Origin: Heliopora coerulea
Lineage: Eukaryota > Cnidaria > Anthozoa > Scleralcyonacea > Helioporidae
Assembly (NCBI GenBank): GCA_030142905.1
Contig: JASJOG010000045.1
Coordinates: 1,094,501 to 1,158,500, forward strand
Direction: 5' to 3'
Length of the DNA stretch: 64,000 nucleotides
The notes beneath the pieces are model-generated. The model was not told where the DNA came from. It saw only the letters and a list, made by a program, of their open reading frames with translations, and made no database searches. This document shows positions 26,275-40,109 of the stretch, one piece after another. Position numbers and translations under genes: made by a program. Positions within the stretch are counted from its first letter, which is position 1; every line of letters starts with the position of its first letter.

Positions 26275-28675
26275 GAATGAATGTTTCCTTAAAATAAGTT
26301 CGTTACTACTCGGAGTTTCATGCATAAGGCAATCGTCAGGTAACTGAAATATAATACTCTTAACTCTTCCTTTATCCCGATGAAAATTAGTGGGTGGCGG
26401 GTTCTGTCCTTCCGGTTGATGTCTTTTTCCGGTTGATGTATTTTATACAGCATTGGGTTTGGTGGCGGCACTTCGAAAATAATTCTGATCTTTCGTTTAA
26501 TAAAGTCCTCTTGTCAGCTTTCAAAATTTGGAGTTTTCTCCTCTAGACAGAGATTGCATCTTCTTGCTCCGTTGTGATAAACAGCAGCGCGCTTCAAAAT
26601 TGACCATTTTACTTCAAAATTATTCTTTTTTTCTTTCAATGACCAGATGAATTTTGAAAATTCGGTTTCATTCTGGTGTTTCTTTGCGCGAAAGGATTTT
26701 TGGTGGTTTCTGAACCAGTTTTTGGATGCGTTGGACGTCATTCCGATACATTGTTTTGTCGTTCGATTGTCTGTGGTTGTCACTTCAGCTATATCGGAAT
26801 GACGTCCAACGCATTCGAAAACCGGTTCAGAAACCACCAAAAATCTTTCCGAGACAGGAAACACCAGAATGAAACCGAATTTTCAAAATTCATCTGGTCA
26901 TTGAAAGAAAAAAAGAATAATTTTGAAGTAAAATGGTCAATTTTGAAGCACGCTGCTGTTTATCACAACGGAGCAAGAAGATGCAATCTCTGTCTAGAGG
27001 AGAAAACTCCAAATTTTGAAAGCTGACAAGAGGACTTTATTAAACGAAAGATCAGAATTATTTTCGAAGTGCCGCCACCAAACCCAATGCTGTATAAAAT
27101 ACATCAACCGGAAAAAGACATCAACCGGAAGGACAGAACCCGCCACCCACTAATTTTCATCGAGATAAAGGAAGAGTTAAGAGTACAGTCAAACCTGTAT
27201 TAAGCGGACACCCTCGGGGAACAGGCTAGTGTCCGCTTAATAGAGGTGTCCGCTTAACAAAGGTTCTCGTCACCAGGCCCCTCCCCCCGTGGTACGGGCT
27301 GGGTCTTACCACCAGCAGCAGTACGATCAACAATGGATTCTTTTCTAAGAGTATCACAGGAATGTTTTTCCTTTTTATAGCAAGTGATACAATAAGCCAC
27401 AGAAGCGCCTGCTTTCCATCCAGGTGTCTCTTCTGATGCGTAGACAGAACAATTGTCTGATTTATTGCAAGTCGAAACATCACACGTCAGACATCTATAC
27501 TTTGTCTCTTGTTTGCAATTCCAGCACGCGCCACCAGATTCAAAAGCAATTGCACCAGCCATACACCGTAGTCAGGGCAAGTCAGGTCATTACTTGAGCA
27601 TCAAGTTGACTACAGGTTTTATGAAGGTGTTGGAATAAGACGCAAGATGTGTAATACGATACACGAGCCTTATAGGCAATGACAGCCGCCATAACTAGCC
27701 GAATAACACTGAATGTTACAAACGAGATAATGTCTTCTGAAATTGTGGTCGTAAAATCGTTCGTACGAGGGTATCATGCATACATGGAAATCTGGAATCC
27801 GAAAATCGACGAGGAATATTAATTGAAACGTGAACCTAGGAATACAACTGATAAAAATGCAGTTGCGGTTGTTAAAACAACAGTTGTGTCTTGTGAGATG
27901 AAAACTGGATGCGCTCATCCTAACAATGTGTCAGCTAACATGGAGGTTGTTGGGCACATTCCAAAACTAATGGCAGTGTGGGTCACAAAGTTTCTCAAAC
28001 GACAAACGAATACTGCAAAGTTATAATCAAAGGGAAACGGATAAATAGAGGTGCTGGATAAGGCTTGGAAATTCCTTGTTTATACGAGTTCCGAGGAGAT
28101 CGGTTTTCATGCGAATGGTTGACCAATAAACTGTCCAAGGAAAACTTTGACATTGAGAAGTAAACTGAAGAAAATTTTGTTTGATGTAAAAATCTTATCT
28201 TAACGCACGTGTAATAATATGTAGTCGATTTAACAAATAGACTTTGAACCGATTGACAAATATCGTCATTAACATAGTGACTAACGTTATGTCTGTAAAG
28301 ATTATGAAAAATTAGGAAAATTTTGTCCGTTTAACACAGGTTTTTTGTGTCTTTATTTGCTAATTTATGTGTCCGCGTCCGCTTAATAGAGGTGTCCGCT
28401 TGATAGAGGTTTCATTAATAGGAATTATATGAGATTCAATTCGGGACTTTACAAAGTGTCCGCTTAATACAGGGTGTCCGCTTAATGCAGGGCCGCTTAA
28501 TACAGGTTTGACTGTATTATATTTCAGTTACCTGACGATTGCCTTATGCATGAAACTCCGAGTAGTAACGAACTTATTTTAAGGAAACATTCATTCATTT
28601 ATAAACGCTCTACTATATGGTATCAAGCACTCTTTTTCTACCATTTTTCTGCCAATTATACATATTTTGTGTTGG

Positions 28676-28716
<41 letters not shown>

Positions 28717-31700
28717 GCAAATTGCAAAAATTATGGCACAAAACATATCAACATATAAACATATTAAGACCATTGTATCTTCATTTTATTCTCACCTCAA
28801 CCGTCAGTGAAGGTATGCTATGTGTTTTTTGGTACATTTGTAGGCAAGCATAATGTATTAAGGTCGATTAAAGCATTCATAGTTACAGATTTACCTATTC
28901 ACATTTTTTCTTATATGTTTATGCTTGCCAAAAGTTATGCAATTTGCTGTATATAACATCTATATATTGATTACTTATTAGCCGAGTGTGAGGTCTGTAC
29001 AGGAAAGTACTTGTCTGAGGTTTTCGTAAATACTTTCCCGTACAGACCGAACAAACGAGGTTAATAAGGAACTTATTATATGGCTTTTGGCTCCTTTCTT
29101 CATTGCTTTTAACGAGGCCTTGTGTTCGTGAGTTAGCGGCTTAGGTTTACTTGCTCCTTTTCACCTGTTACTTCGTGATTTTTGACATCTATTCATCTAT
29201 TTTTCTGCTTAAAATTATCGTTGAGAACATTCAACTTCTTTTTTCGCAGTTTGTTTTTATAAATCTTCTGAAAAACGTATCTGAAACTGGTTTGTTTTTC
29301 TTCAAGTCAACTCGGAAATTTTCCTGCCAAAACTAGCCGGTCTGTACGAAAAAGTTATTGCACGGCTAGGCAGCCAATCAGTGTAAGTCATTTTGCGTAC
29401 AGACCGGATAGCGAACTCAGTCATATAATATATATATATATATATATATTACTATAAAGTTCTGCAGCTTTGCATTGAGCACTCTGCTTACCGGGAAATT
29501 ACCCATGCTTATTTATCTACTGTATATATATGTATATATATACACATATATACACATATATATCCAGAGTAAACAACCAAAAGAAATAAAAGCTCTTTTA
29601 GTCTTAAAATACTGGATCCTGACACTTGAAAAATTCCTTCACCACACATAAAAATTTCATTTTATTTGAAAACATTACTTGTGCAAGTATTTTTCCAAAT
29701 TGTACTCGAATCTATGCTATAGCCTGCACTAATATTTGTGTTGAAAGCTTCATGATGCAGAAAGAATAAGCATCTTACCATGAGCAGCATTTTCACTTGA
29801 ATGTTTTCCAAGAGTTTTTGAGGCACAAACATTGCTCTCTATTTGATGAAGCAATGCAGGACTTAGTTCTTTGAATTTTTCGATGTCAAACCCCATCGTT
29901 TTATTTACATGGTAAATAGCCAAAAGCTCATCCGCTGAATAGCACTAGATTGTAAAGAAACACAGTTTAGAATTCAATAAATCATAAACTAAAATGTCTT
30001 AATGCTTGAAGCAGATCATTCATAAAGTATTAGTCATATATGTATATATACCATTTTGCATATTAATAACAGACCCGTGTCTGGTGGGTGAAACGGAGAG
30101 GACCATGGATATCGCTAAAATTTCTGAAAGACTGTGAGAAGGAAAGTAAAGAACTGATTTCTGAGCCTTTATCCTCGGTTTGCTTCTTATACAAAAGTTA
30201 TGAACAAGAGTAAACAGTTTTTTGTTAAACCAAGCTCTACCACAAATTGTAGTTTAATTCAGTAGATTTATAATGTCTATTAGCTGCGACGATGCAAATG
30301 AAGGAACATGGCTTGCCAAATTGATACTGAATGCAGGCTGAATACAGACCTGATGAGTCAGACGCACTGACTGCGACGGTCACACAAACAGGTATCACGT
30401 CATGATAACATGCCGATATATGTACTTCACTCACATTCAGAATATTAGCTACTAATTATTTTTTGTTGTAGAAAATAATTCAAGCACAATATCTATGTAA
30501 CCACCAGTCATCGACAAGCGAGCGTCATCATGTTTATGCTTCGGACATTTAGTATGAAGATATTGCTGGCATTGCTCAATGGTCACCGACTTCAAATGAA
30601 ATTGTTGACCAATAAGTAAGGAGTGTCTTTTTGCCTTGAAAACATGATTACATTTCCTGTTTTTATGGCCCAGTTGTTGGGATTAGAGTAGAAGCTCGAA
30701 ACGTCAGTACCTTGTCTCGTTTTTTGGCAGGATACTTCCTTTAAACTTTTTCTACGTTAATTATGAGCTGCCCACGCAGCACTACCTCTATATTTTATAT
30801 TAATAGACATTGGTCTTTCATAAATGTATTTCTGCCGACAATCATTTTCAGTCTGCACAGCTGCTATCAAAGTTGTTCAAGAATTAATAATTGCATGTTT
30901 TTATTCCGTTTTTTTTTATGAGGCACAACAAACTTTTATAATGAAACAATTGCTAAACTCAGTTTTCGCACGTTAGCGAGGATTATCGTATATTTGACAA
31001 AACCAACCTTGACCTTGATAATCCTGGCTATCATGCTCAACCTCGTCCACTAATTGTAATCACCGTTGCTGTTGCGGGTGCGGCACATGTTTAACTGTAC
31101 GGATTGCACACAAACTAAAAATTGTTGATCTACGGATAAATGACTTTTTTGTTGCCAATCAGTCGCTTGTTATACTCGGTGGTTTTTGATCATGAAGGAT
31201 GTGAAATTGTGTAGCATCCTGCTGGAAGGGTGCAAAATGAGATCTTTAATTCAAAACATGCTGGTGTGTCCTCTTTCTCTAGTACGACATAGGGTCACAA
31301 GGATACCATCGGTATTCCGAAATCAAGAACAAAGTTGACAACAGGCCAAAATCGCGCTACGATCTGTCAATCCTTCCAACAGAGTTAAGAGAAAAAAAAT
31401 ACTAAGAAACCTTTCATGGCGACGTTGATGTCCTTCCAATACGCTTAACATCTTGAATGAAATGAAAGTTTTGTTGGTTATTTCTTTTTTTCTAATAGCT
31501 TCTAAATTTTTCGTTTCCTCACAAAATATAAATTTCTAAGCATTGCTAGCACATGTGTGTACAATGCAAACTTTCAGAATATATATGAACTGAAAAACTA
31601 GTTGAGAAACCGCAACCTGAGCAAGCGTTGAATATATATATTTTAAGCAGTCTACCTTTTCATATCGGCTTTTGGTTAGGCTATCCTCATGACCGTTATG

Positions 31701-34700
31701 GTCATGATCACGGTCATCATCCTCATCATCATCATCATGATCGTCGGGATCTTCTGCATGTCTTCGGTATCGGTTAGAAACAGGTTGCTTCACTTCCATA
31801 TGAGCTGTTGAAAGGATTTTGTTAACTGTCAAAGATGGGAAAGACGTCCTTGTTACAATATGACGCCGATGTCTCTGGTGGTCATTATGGTCGAGGTGGT
31901 CATGACCGCCGTAGTGGCCCCCAGTTCCTTCGTGTTGATCATGCTTTCCAATTTTCAATTTTGCCAACAATTGTTCAATTTTCTTTTCGTTAATACTGTC
32001 ATTAGAGGCGTACTTATAAAACAACTTGTGTACAAAAAAGGAAGGGCAAGGAAGAGGTTCCTTCTGTTCCACCACTATACAATGTCTGCCGAGCAATTTA
32101 GAGACGAGAGTGGTACTTATATCTGGAAGGTGTGCTTTGGTGATCAATCCTCCATCCGTGATATTCGATTCACGTAAGAGATCATGGCTTGAAAAGCACT
32201 AGAATAAAAATGTGAAAAACGTAACTAAAAGTTTAGTAAACTACTACCATTAAAATAAAGGGGGAGTACCAGGAATTAATCTCTGTTAGTCTTAATAACC
32301 AAAATTAATAGAAAAATGAACGAAAAACCGGAACGAACTAATGAACAAACGAACAAACGAACAAACGAACGAACGAACAAACGAACAAACGAACGAAAGA
32401 ACAAACAAAAGGGCAACAGAACGAGGGAGAAATTATTCTTAAATTCTGAAGTAGCGTTATGTATTAGAGTGATTTGAACCAGCCGAGTAATCGACGGTCC
32501 TTAGACTTCAAAAACGCTTAAAAAATTGAGTCGTAAGTATCTTAAAAGCATGGTTACATTTTTTCTTTGGTTCAAATGACACTAAAAATTTGGCAAGACT
32601 TCACAAATGACGAAAAGAGTGTTTTATTAAAGCACTTAAGGTTCCTGATCACAGTTCAGGGTCAGTCAGCTGTATTTAGCAACAGCAGCGCAACAATGCA
32701 CCTGATGGGGGCCCGTGGGATAGATAATTTGGTGAGCCCTATCCAGGTCGATACCGATGATAATGCAGACGTATAGGCGGCAATTTGAAGATATCAATTA
32801 AATAAAAGCGATTGACATTCAATATTGTTCTTAAAGTGAAGCCTAAATCGTCTGATACTATTCTGTTCAAAACGTTATGTTACCATTAACTGCTTATTAG
32901 AATACGGAAACGGCTAGCAGTGTAACTTTAAAACACAAGGAATCGGATCACAGCATAGGATTTTATCAGTAATGTTCGGAGGACTTCCGTGAAAATCCTC
33001 ACGCCCGTTCATTTACATTCTTTGGTAAATCTGTCACACCTAAATAGACCTATTATTAAAGAGGCGGTGGATCAATCTTTGCCTTAATGTTACTGTTCGA
33101 TCCTGCTGCGACTTGAAAATAGTTTGAAACTTTATTTCAGCAAATTCATGCCGTCATGATGTGAAAATAACAACGACGTCACAAAATGCTCGGACCCCCT
33201 AATTAATTCGTTTGGCTCGAGAACCTTGGGCTCTACCCACCCTACTGACACTGTTATTTTAGTTTTTTGTAAACAAAATAACTGTGGTGACGAGATGAAG
33301 GGTGAGTATAATATCGAGTTCAGAGTTGTACACCTTTTGTTAATCGTGGTAGAAGGCAAATAAATAGGTATTTGTTTATAAATACACTCGTGCTCGTTTA
33401 TACTTATCGGAAGAAGCAAAAATACGTTGTTTTTTGAAAGAGAATGAGCAACAGCATGTAATGATCAGTTGCTCAGTTCTCGAAGGCAAAGTCGTTGTTT
33501 TGTTATCGAAGTAAACCCATATGAAATATATATTACTATTAGGGTAGTTGACCAGGAAATAAATAACCCTCAAACGTCGTAGAATTGTCTTTAAACCTGT
33601 AGAGAAATGCTCCTTTTGAGTATTTAGAACGGTAAAAATGCGGAAAGTGATACAGCGAAATCATTAATCTATGACTGGCTCAATGAGTTTGAGAACTCGG
33701 AAATGTCGCAGGTGGACAAACATGGGTAACATATCCCACGGTGTCAATTTTGCAGGAAGCAGTCTTCCCCGAAAGAAATGCCTTGCACAGATATACAGTG
33801 CGTTCCAAATTATTATGCAAATTAAAATTTTTACACAGGCAGAAAAATTTGCATATAAAAGGAAACGAAATTAATACTAGTGTAGTACCATACCGTCAAA
33901 CATATCGTGGGTAAATTTCATCATATTTCCTTTAGTAATATAAATGTTATGATGAGATTTCGATAATTTCATAATATCAGATGTTCCAGATTATTAGGCA
34001 AGTTATCATTGCAACAGGAAATGGGACGAAGACGAGACTTATCCGCTGAAGAAAAAAGCAAAATTATTAACCTTCTTGCTAGTAATCGAAAATCTCTTGA
34101 TATTGCCAAGGAAATCGAGCGGGATCACAGAACAATCAAGAGGTTTTTAGGCAATAGTAATGTTCGACGACAGAGGAGTGACAAAGGAAAGATCAGGAAG
34201 ATAACAGGGCGGCAAATGACGAGAATTAAACGAGCAGCAGTTAAAAATCCGTTGTCTTCAAGCAAACAAATATTTGAGAGGGCTGGAGTTTCAGAAATTC
34301 CCAGAACATCCAGATGCAGACATCTTCAAACTATTGCTAAGATGAGAAAACCAGCCAGTCGACCACCTTGACAACCAGGCACAAGACAAATCGTCTTGAA
34401 TGGGCTCGAAAATACATCAAAACAGATTTTCAATCCGTTTTATTCACGGATGAGTGCAGTGCAACGCTTGATGGCCAGGATGGATGGAGCAGAGGGTGGT
34501 TAGTAAGGGGCTGGGATACACCAATCAGACTGAGGCGCCAGCAAGGTGGTGGTGGAATAATGTTTTGGGGTGGAATTATTGGTAACAAATTTGTTGGCCC
34601 TTTTAGAGTCCCAAAAGTAGTGAAGATGAATGCACAAGAATATGTGGCTTTTCTCAAAACGCACTTTGTTCATTGGTTTAGGAGAAAGAGCGTAGCCTTC

Positions 34701-37700
34701 AAAAAAAAGATGATGTTTATGCAAGACCGCTCCATCTAATGCTGCTCGCTTTACGCTGCAATCCCTCCCCACATTAGGCATCAAAAACGAGAAAATAATG
34801 GTTTGGCCTCCGTCCTCACCTGATCTTAACCCAACAGAAAACTTTTGGAGTTTATTAAAAAGGAAAATTTATGCCAATGGTCGACAGCACACTTCCAAGG
34901 ACGAGTTATGGAATGCATAGTAACATCTGCGGGTGATATTGATCCTGAAGATATCGGAAAACGCACGAAATCTGTTGATGACAGACTTATTGAAGTGATT
35001 TCCAAGAAAGGGGCATATGTTAATAAATAATATAGTTTGTGGTTATCTATCAACGTTGCATTTTCTATCTGGTGCATTAGGTTAACAAAGTATTGGACTA
35101 ATATTTGTGCTCATATTCCTTTCTTTTTGTATCAATTTTTGTGGATTTTGTTGTGTTTCCTTACGTTTGCATAATAATGTGGAACGATGCAATCGATGTC
35201 TTTTTTATAAATATCGTTTTACATTTGCCGGTCTTCAGTGGATTTTGCTCAAATTTGTCTCACAAATATATTGCCATACAACTAATAATTTTTTTCTCAT
35301 GTTCCTGGATCTAACCAAATAATTGTTGAATAAAGACCATAATAATGATTTGCATAATAATTTGGAACGCACTGTAAGGGTGAAAAGCGCAAAGGCATAA
35401 GCATTCTGTCACTGTTTTCTTAATCTAGAAAATATAGTAAAAACTAAATTTTAGGTATTCCAGAAAAACCCTAAATGTTGAAAATTGTCTTATTTCTTAT
35501 TGGATACCAGAATATAATATACAAATTAATTAGTATTTTCCTTATTTTTACCTTATTCGTGAAGCTGAAATTGAAATGGAAAAGTCGTGGTTAAAATACG
35601 GATTTATCATACAGTCAATCGAACATTTGCTTTAAAAATTTTCCTCTTTTTATTTTAACTGTTGGTTAAATTATATATCATAGAATTGCACTCCGTTTCA
35701 GTTAGCACGGCACAGATTGATTTAGGCCCGGGTCAAACGTCGCTCTTCTCATGTGCCGAATCTAATAGTTGTATTAAGTTCGGCAAAAGAGCGACGTTTG
35801 ACTTGATTTAAGTTCGGCAAAAGGAATTAAGTACGGCAGACTACATTTGGAGCGACAGGTCACGTCGCATTATGCGACACCGGAGCGACTGCGAGTCAAA
35901 CGCCGCTCTTCTCATGTGTCGAAACTAATGCATACATTTTTGTAATTTATTTTTACCCGAAAATACAGGCTGAACATGCGTAGTACAGTTCGTTATGGCG
36001 TTGTAAATATGGCGGCTATTAACGAGAAAATACAACAATGTGTATCATGCTATCGCGAAACAAAATATAGATGCATTGATTGTCACATGCCAGTTTGCAA
36101 TTTATGTTCAATACCCGAACCAGACGAAGAGACAATAGGATGGGTTGTTGGACGATGTGTGAGCTACTGTCAGCCTTGCCACACTAACGAAAATGATGAA
36201 AATTCAAGGTAGGCAAAGTAGATGCCTGTACAATCTAAATACTTGTCATGAATAAAATGATAATTTCTCATGCAGTCTCCCTTAAAGTGTACCTTATGTA
36301 AATTTTATTCGACTACTTTAGCTAGCACCCACATATTAAACAGTGCATACTACGTTAATAGATTTTGTACTCCAACTGATTACTGAAACACAGAACTGAG
36401 AATTGGTACCGTTCGTACTAGCTACATCACTTTGCAAGTCAATACGTTTATATTTTTGGCACATTTAAGTTTCTGTTTTATATTATATAGAACACCAAGT
36501 ATTGCCTTAAGCAAAGATCGAGAAAACCTTGATGCAGTAGATGATGAGGATGAAGAAAGTTTTGAGGATGCACAAATGTCATTGCCCCTAGGAAAGAAAG
36601 GAAAGCAGAAAAGGAAACCTGGCAGAAAAGCTCAGTGGTCCGACAGTCTTCTCAATGATTTTGTGGATATAGTTGTAAACACTGAATATTACAAAAAGCG
36701 ATTAATATTCATGAATGTCAAGAATCAAAAAAATGCTGAAATATATGAAAAAATTCTAAGGGACCTAAAAGCACGAGCAAATAAGAGAGGAGAAAATGTA
36801 CCATTTAGTCCAGCACAGTTACGCATGAAGTTCAAGAAGGTCGTATCAGAATGCAAGAAAGTTGCACTCACTGTTAAAACTGCCACAGGGATTAAAAGGG
36901 TACAAGATGAGAAGGGTTACGGTTCATAGTTTAACCAATTGTACTCCTTGGTTAAGACTCGAGATTCTTGCCAGCCATGGCAAGCAATTGAACCATCAAC
37001 TATTGATTCATCCAACACAGATGACCTGTCAGAAAGTTGTACACCATCAACCACACAGCAATGCCCATCGGAATGTGAAAATGAAAAGTCATTATTTGTT
37101 CCTGCAAAGAATGCATCCAGAAAAAGAAAAGCAGATGAAACCTTAGATATTTTGGGAGCTATAAAGAACCTAGCTGAGGAAGATCCAATGAAAGATTATA
37201 TCCAATTTGCACGTGAGGAGGCAGAAAAGTCAAGACAACATGAAGCAAGGATGATTGAGCTTATGATGAATTCAGTACAACCCAATCAGTATCAACATCC
37301 TATGGCTATGCCATCACCTTTGTCCTATGGATCACAATTTCAACCAAGCGACCAAGAATACAATTTAAACAATAACAATGATAAAACTTTTTTAAGCTAT
37401 AACAACATTTCCAATACTATAGTTTGTTGCTGTTACACTTGTTTGAGTTAAGAACTAGTGAACAAAATTTTACTTTAGATTGATGTTGGTTCCTAATCAA
37501 TGTAACTTAAAATCAAAGACTAAAGTTTGCCATTTGATTAATATTTACATACTAAACAGAAACATTTATTTTTCATACTAATTAATGAACTTTTGTTTTG
37601 ACCCTTTGTTGCATGGAGTTTTCCCATTGACGAGTAAAATCGTCTGGCTTTAGCCAGAGTAAAATAAAAAAGTGGATATTATGCAATAAAGGGTTAAGTA

Positions 37701-40062
37701 ATAGCAAATATACTATTGTTGTCCATACAGAAGCATTAGCTATTTCAGTAATTAGTGTGTTGTGTTTTAGCAAACAAGTTGTACAACTGCACTGTTTAAT
37801 TCCTTCTCTAACTTTTTGCTGATTGTTTCTCTCACTTTTTCTGCTTGTTTCTCACTTTTTCTGCTTGTTTTGACTTGGGGTTGACGGAATTGCTGCGTGA
37901 TTTCATCAGCAGAATATCTCGTATAGTATCTCGATCTCTTTTTTCACGAGTCAATGGATCAATGGTCAAATCAAGTTTGGCTGGAAGGGTATCTTCATGA
38001 TCTAAACTGACATTATGAAGAACTATGCAGGCAAGGGTGGCCATTTTTACTTCAAAATGGTTTCCTTCGGATTTTCTAAGCAGAAATCGCCATCGTCCCT
38101 TCAGCTGGCCGTAAGCCCCTTCAACTACCATTCTAGCGCGACTCAATCTATAGTTAAAATACCTGTGTTGCTTCGTTAAAACTGCATTTGAATACGGTTT
38201 CATAAGCCACGTCTTCATGGGAAAGGCTGAGTCAGCAAGTAAGAGGGGAGGCACGAAAATACCTTGCTCAAATTGACTGAAATCCGGTAAAAACTTTCCT
38301 TCTTTAATGTCAGACCAGATTGATGTTGATTGAAAAATTACTGCGTCATGCGAATTTCCCGGGAAACCACAACTTGCCCACAAGAACCTGTATTTTGTGT
38401 CCACAATTGCCATTAGAACGACTGAATAAAAGTTCTTGAAATTGTGGTACTCCTTCATCGACTCAGCTCCCCCAGGTGGGCATTTAATAGGAATGTGAGA
38501 GCCACCAACTGCAGCCCAGGTAAATGGGAGCTGCCAAAATTCCTCCATATCTAATATTTTGTCCTTGAAATCTTGTTCACCGACTGGCATGTGGGCAGTA
38601 ACACATTTTTTCCACATACAAGTTACAATGGCTTCGGTTACATCCCCAACAATTGTAGAAACTGTTGATCGACCGAGGCCAATCATCTCTGATATAGTGT
38701 AAAAATAATCACCTCTTCCAAGACGATAGAGACATAATGCCAGACGGTACTCGGGCGAAATGGGTTCTTCAGTAACTGTCTTACGTTCCAATTTGTGGCG
38801 AATACAAGAAAGAATGAAGTTAAACTTCTTTCTGGATACTCGGAAAGTTTTCTTGAAACGTTCATCAGAGTATGTTCTCCATACCAAATCCCACCAACCA
38901 TTGTTTCGTATCAACCTTCTAGAAGAACGCTGCCGAAATTTTGGGTAGTTATTTGAGTGTGAAAGCACTGCGAGATTCAAACATGCTTCTAGTACCAATC
39001 GTCTTCGCGACGATACCAATGCAATACCCACATCCAGTAGCTTCCTTCGTTTTTTACGTTCAATAGCGATTTTTTTTCGCAAAACACTTTTTACAGCTGG
39101 TAACATCTTAAAAAGTTCTAATTTTCGCGCCAGTTTGTGTCAAACTATTTGAAAATACTTCATGTAAAAACACTAAATTGGATTAGGAGCGACATATTAA
39201 GTTCGACGTCTGACTTAACGCCGCTCCACTGTCGATCTAATGTCGAATCTAATTGTATTAGGTTCGGCACATGAGAAGAGCGACGTTTGACTCGGGCCTT
39301 AGATCTGCACATCTTGTGTGGAACTGCTCGTCAAATGAACACAAGTCTGAAGAGGGTAACGCCCGTGGCGTAAATCCTGGTGGGGATAGGGTATACATTC
39401 CCTAGCTTTTAGGAAAATGGGAGTTATCGATCTCAATCCGTTGGTCTATAAAAGCCAGAAAATGAGTAAAACTAAAGGAAATTATCAATCTTTTCAAAGA
39501 ATCTCCGGCATTGATGATAAGCTTTTATGTTACGTTATTTTTCATTATCATTCAAAGCTACTATTGTATATCTATACATACAATAGTGGCTTGTGCAGTA
39601 TATATATCCAGTATATTTAAAAATTATTCACCAAAGTGGAGGTAAATATCTACACAATTCACCGACCCTGTGGTGAATAATTGCATTAGCATATAACTCG
39701 CATAATTGTTTTCACAAACATATTTTTTAAAACTTTTAAAACAATTTTACTGAATGTTGGTTGGTCGCCTGTTTGTCATATGTAAACGAAACATTTTGAA
39801 TACATCCTCAGTGCATTTATCGCCAAAAAGTAAAAGAAATACATATCTCTGAATACTTAAATGCCAAATTTCGTTGGTTTGTTGGTATTGTCTGGCACGG
39901 CGGCCTCGTTTATTAAAAGCAATTTTCTTGGGAAGCCACGTTGGTTTGGTCGGAGATGAATAGTGCACGATATTCCGGGATAGAGGAACCAGTCAGATTG
40001 CGTAAAAAACACCATTTACCTGAGAGGATTTATAACACACACAAACACACACACATGCATAT

Positions 40063-40109
<47 letters not shown>

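Larger units (their letters stand above)
27186..28514. mobile_element. Pogo-type element 1 carrying a zinc finger and a HIRAN-like gene
   Basis: A 1329-bp element between TA dinucleotides (27184-27185 and 28515-28516). Inverted ends start cagtcaaacctgtattaagc. The opposite Penelope arm has the same sequence without it (gag-TA-ttatat on its strand, at about 26355-26356), which gives the empty site and proves the limits. It carries two divergent cargo genes in place of a transposase: a zinc-finger frame on the minus strand and a HIRAN-like frame on the plus strand. Confidence 0.9.
26268..28604. mobile_element. Penelope-like element pair B, head to head, with a pogo-type insertion
   Basis: Minus-strand copy about 26268-26790 and plus-strand copy about 26790-27185 plus 28515-28604. 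The arms start aaatgaatgaatg and end with its inverse. The plus copy is interrupted by a pogo-type element (27186-28514). The centre of the inverted repeat lies near 26745-26790; the minus copy has about 44 extra bases. Both outer ends carry hammerheads. The arms show several differences, so this pair looks older than pairs A and C. Confidence 0.85.
35725..39298. mobile_element. PIF/Harbinger transposon, complete
   Basis: A 3574-bp element with about 40-bp terminal inverted repeats (start ggcccgggtcaaacgtcgct) and 3-bp TTA target duplications (35722-35724, 39299-39301). Extra copies of the gagcgacgtttgac motif near both ends are probably binding sites. It has the classic two-gene layout: an accessory gene on the plus strand and a DDE transposase on the minus strand, converging on a 380-bp spacer. 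It lies in intron 2 of the zinc transporter. Confidence 0.95.

Noticed and set aside
30640..30735. Possible hammerhead with gaagctcgaaacgtcagtac
   Set aside because: GAAAC and a possible short stem II are present, but no CUGANGA box precedes it and no Penelope coding part lies upstream.
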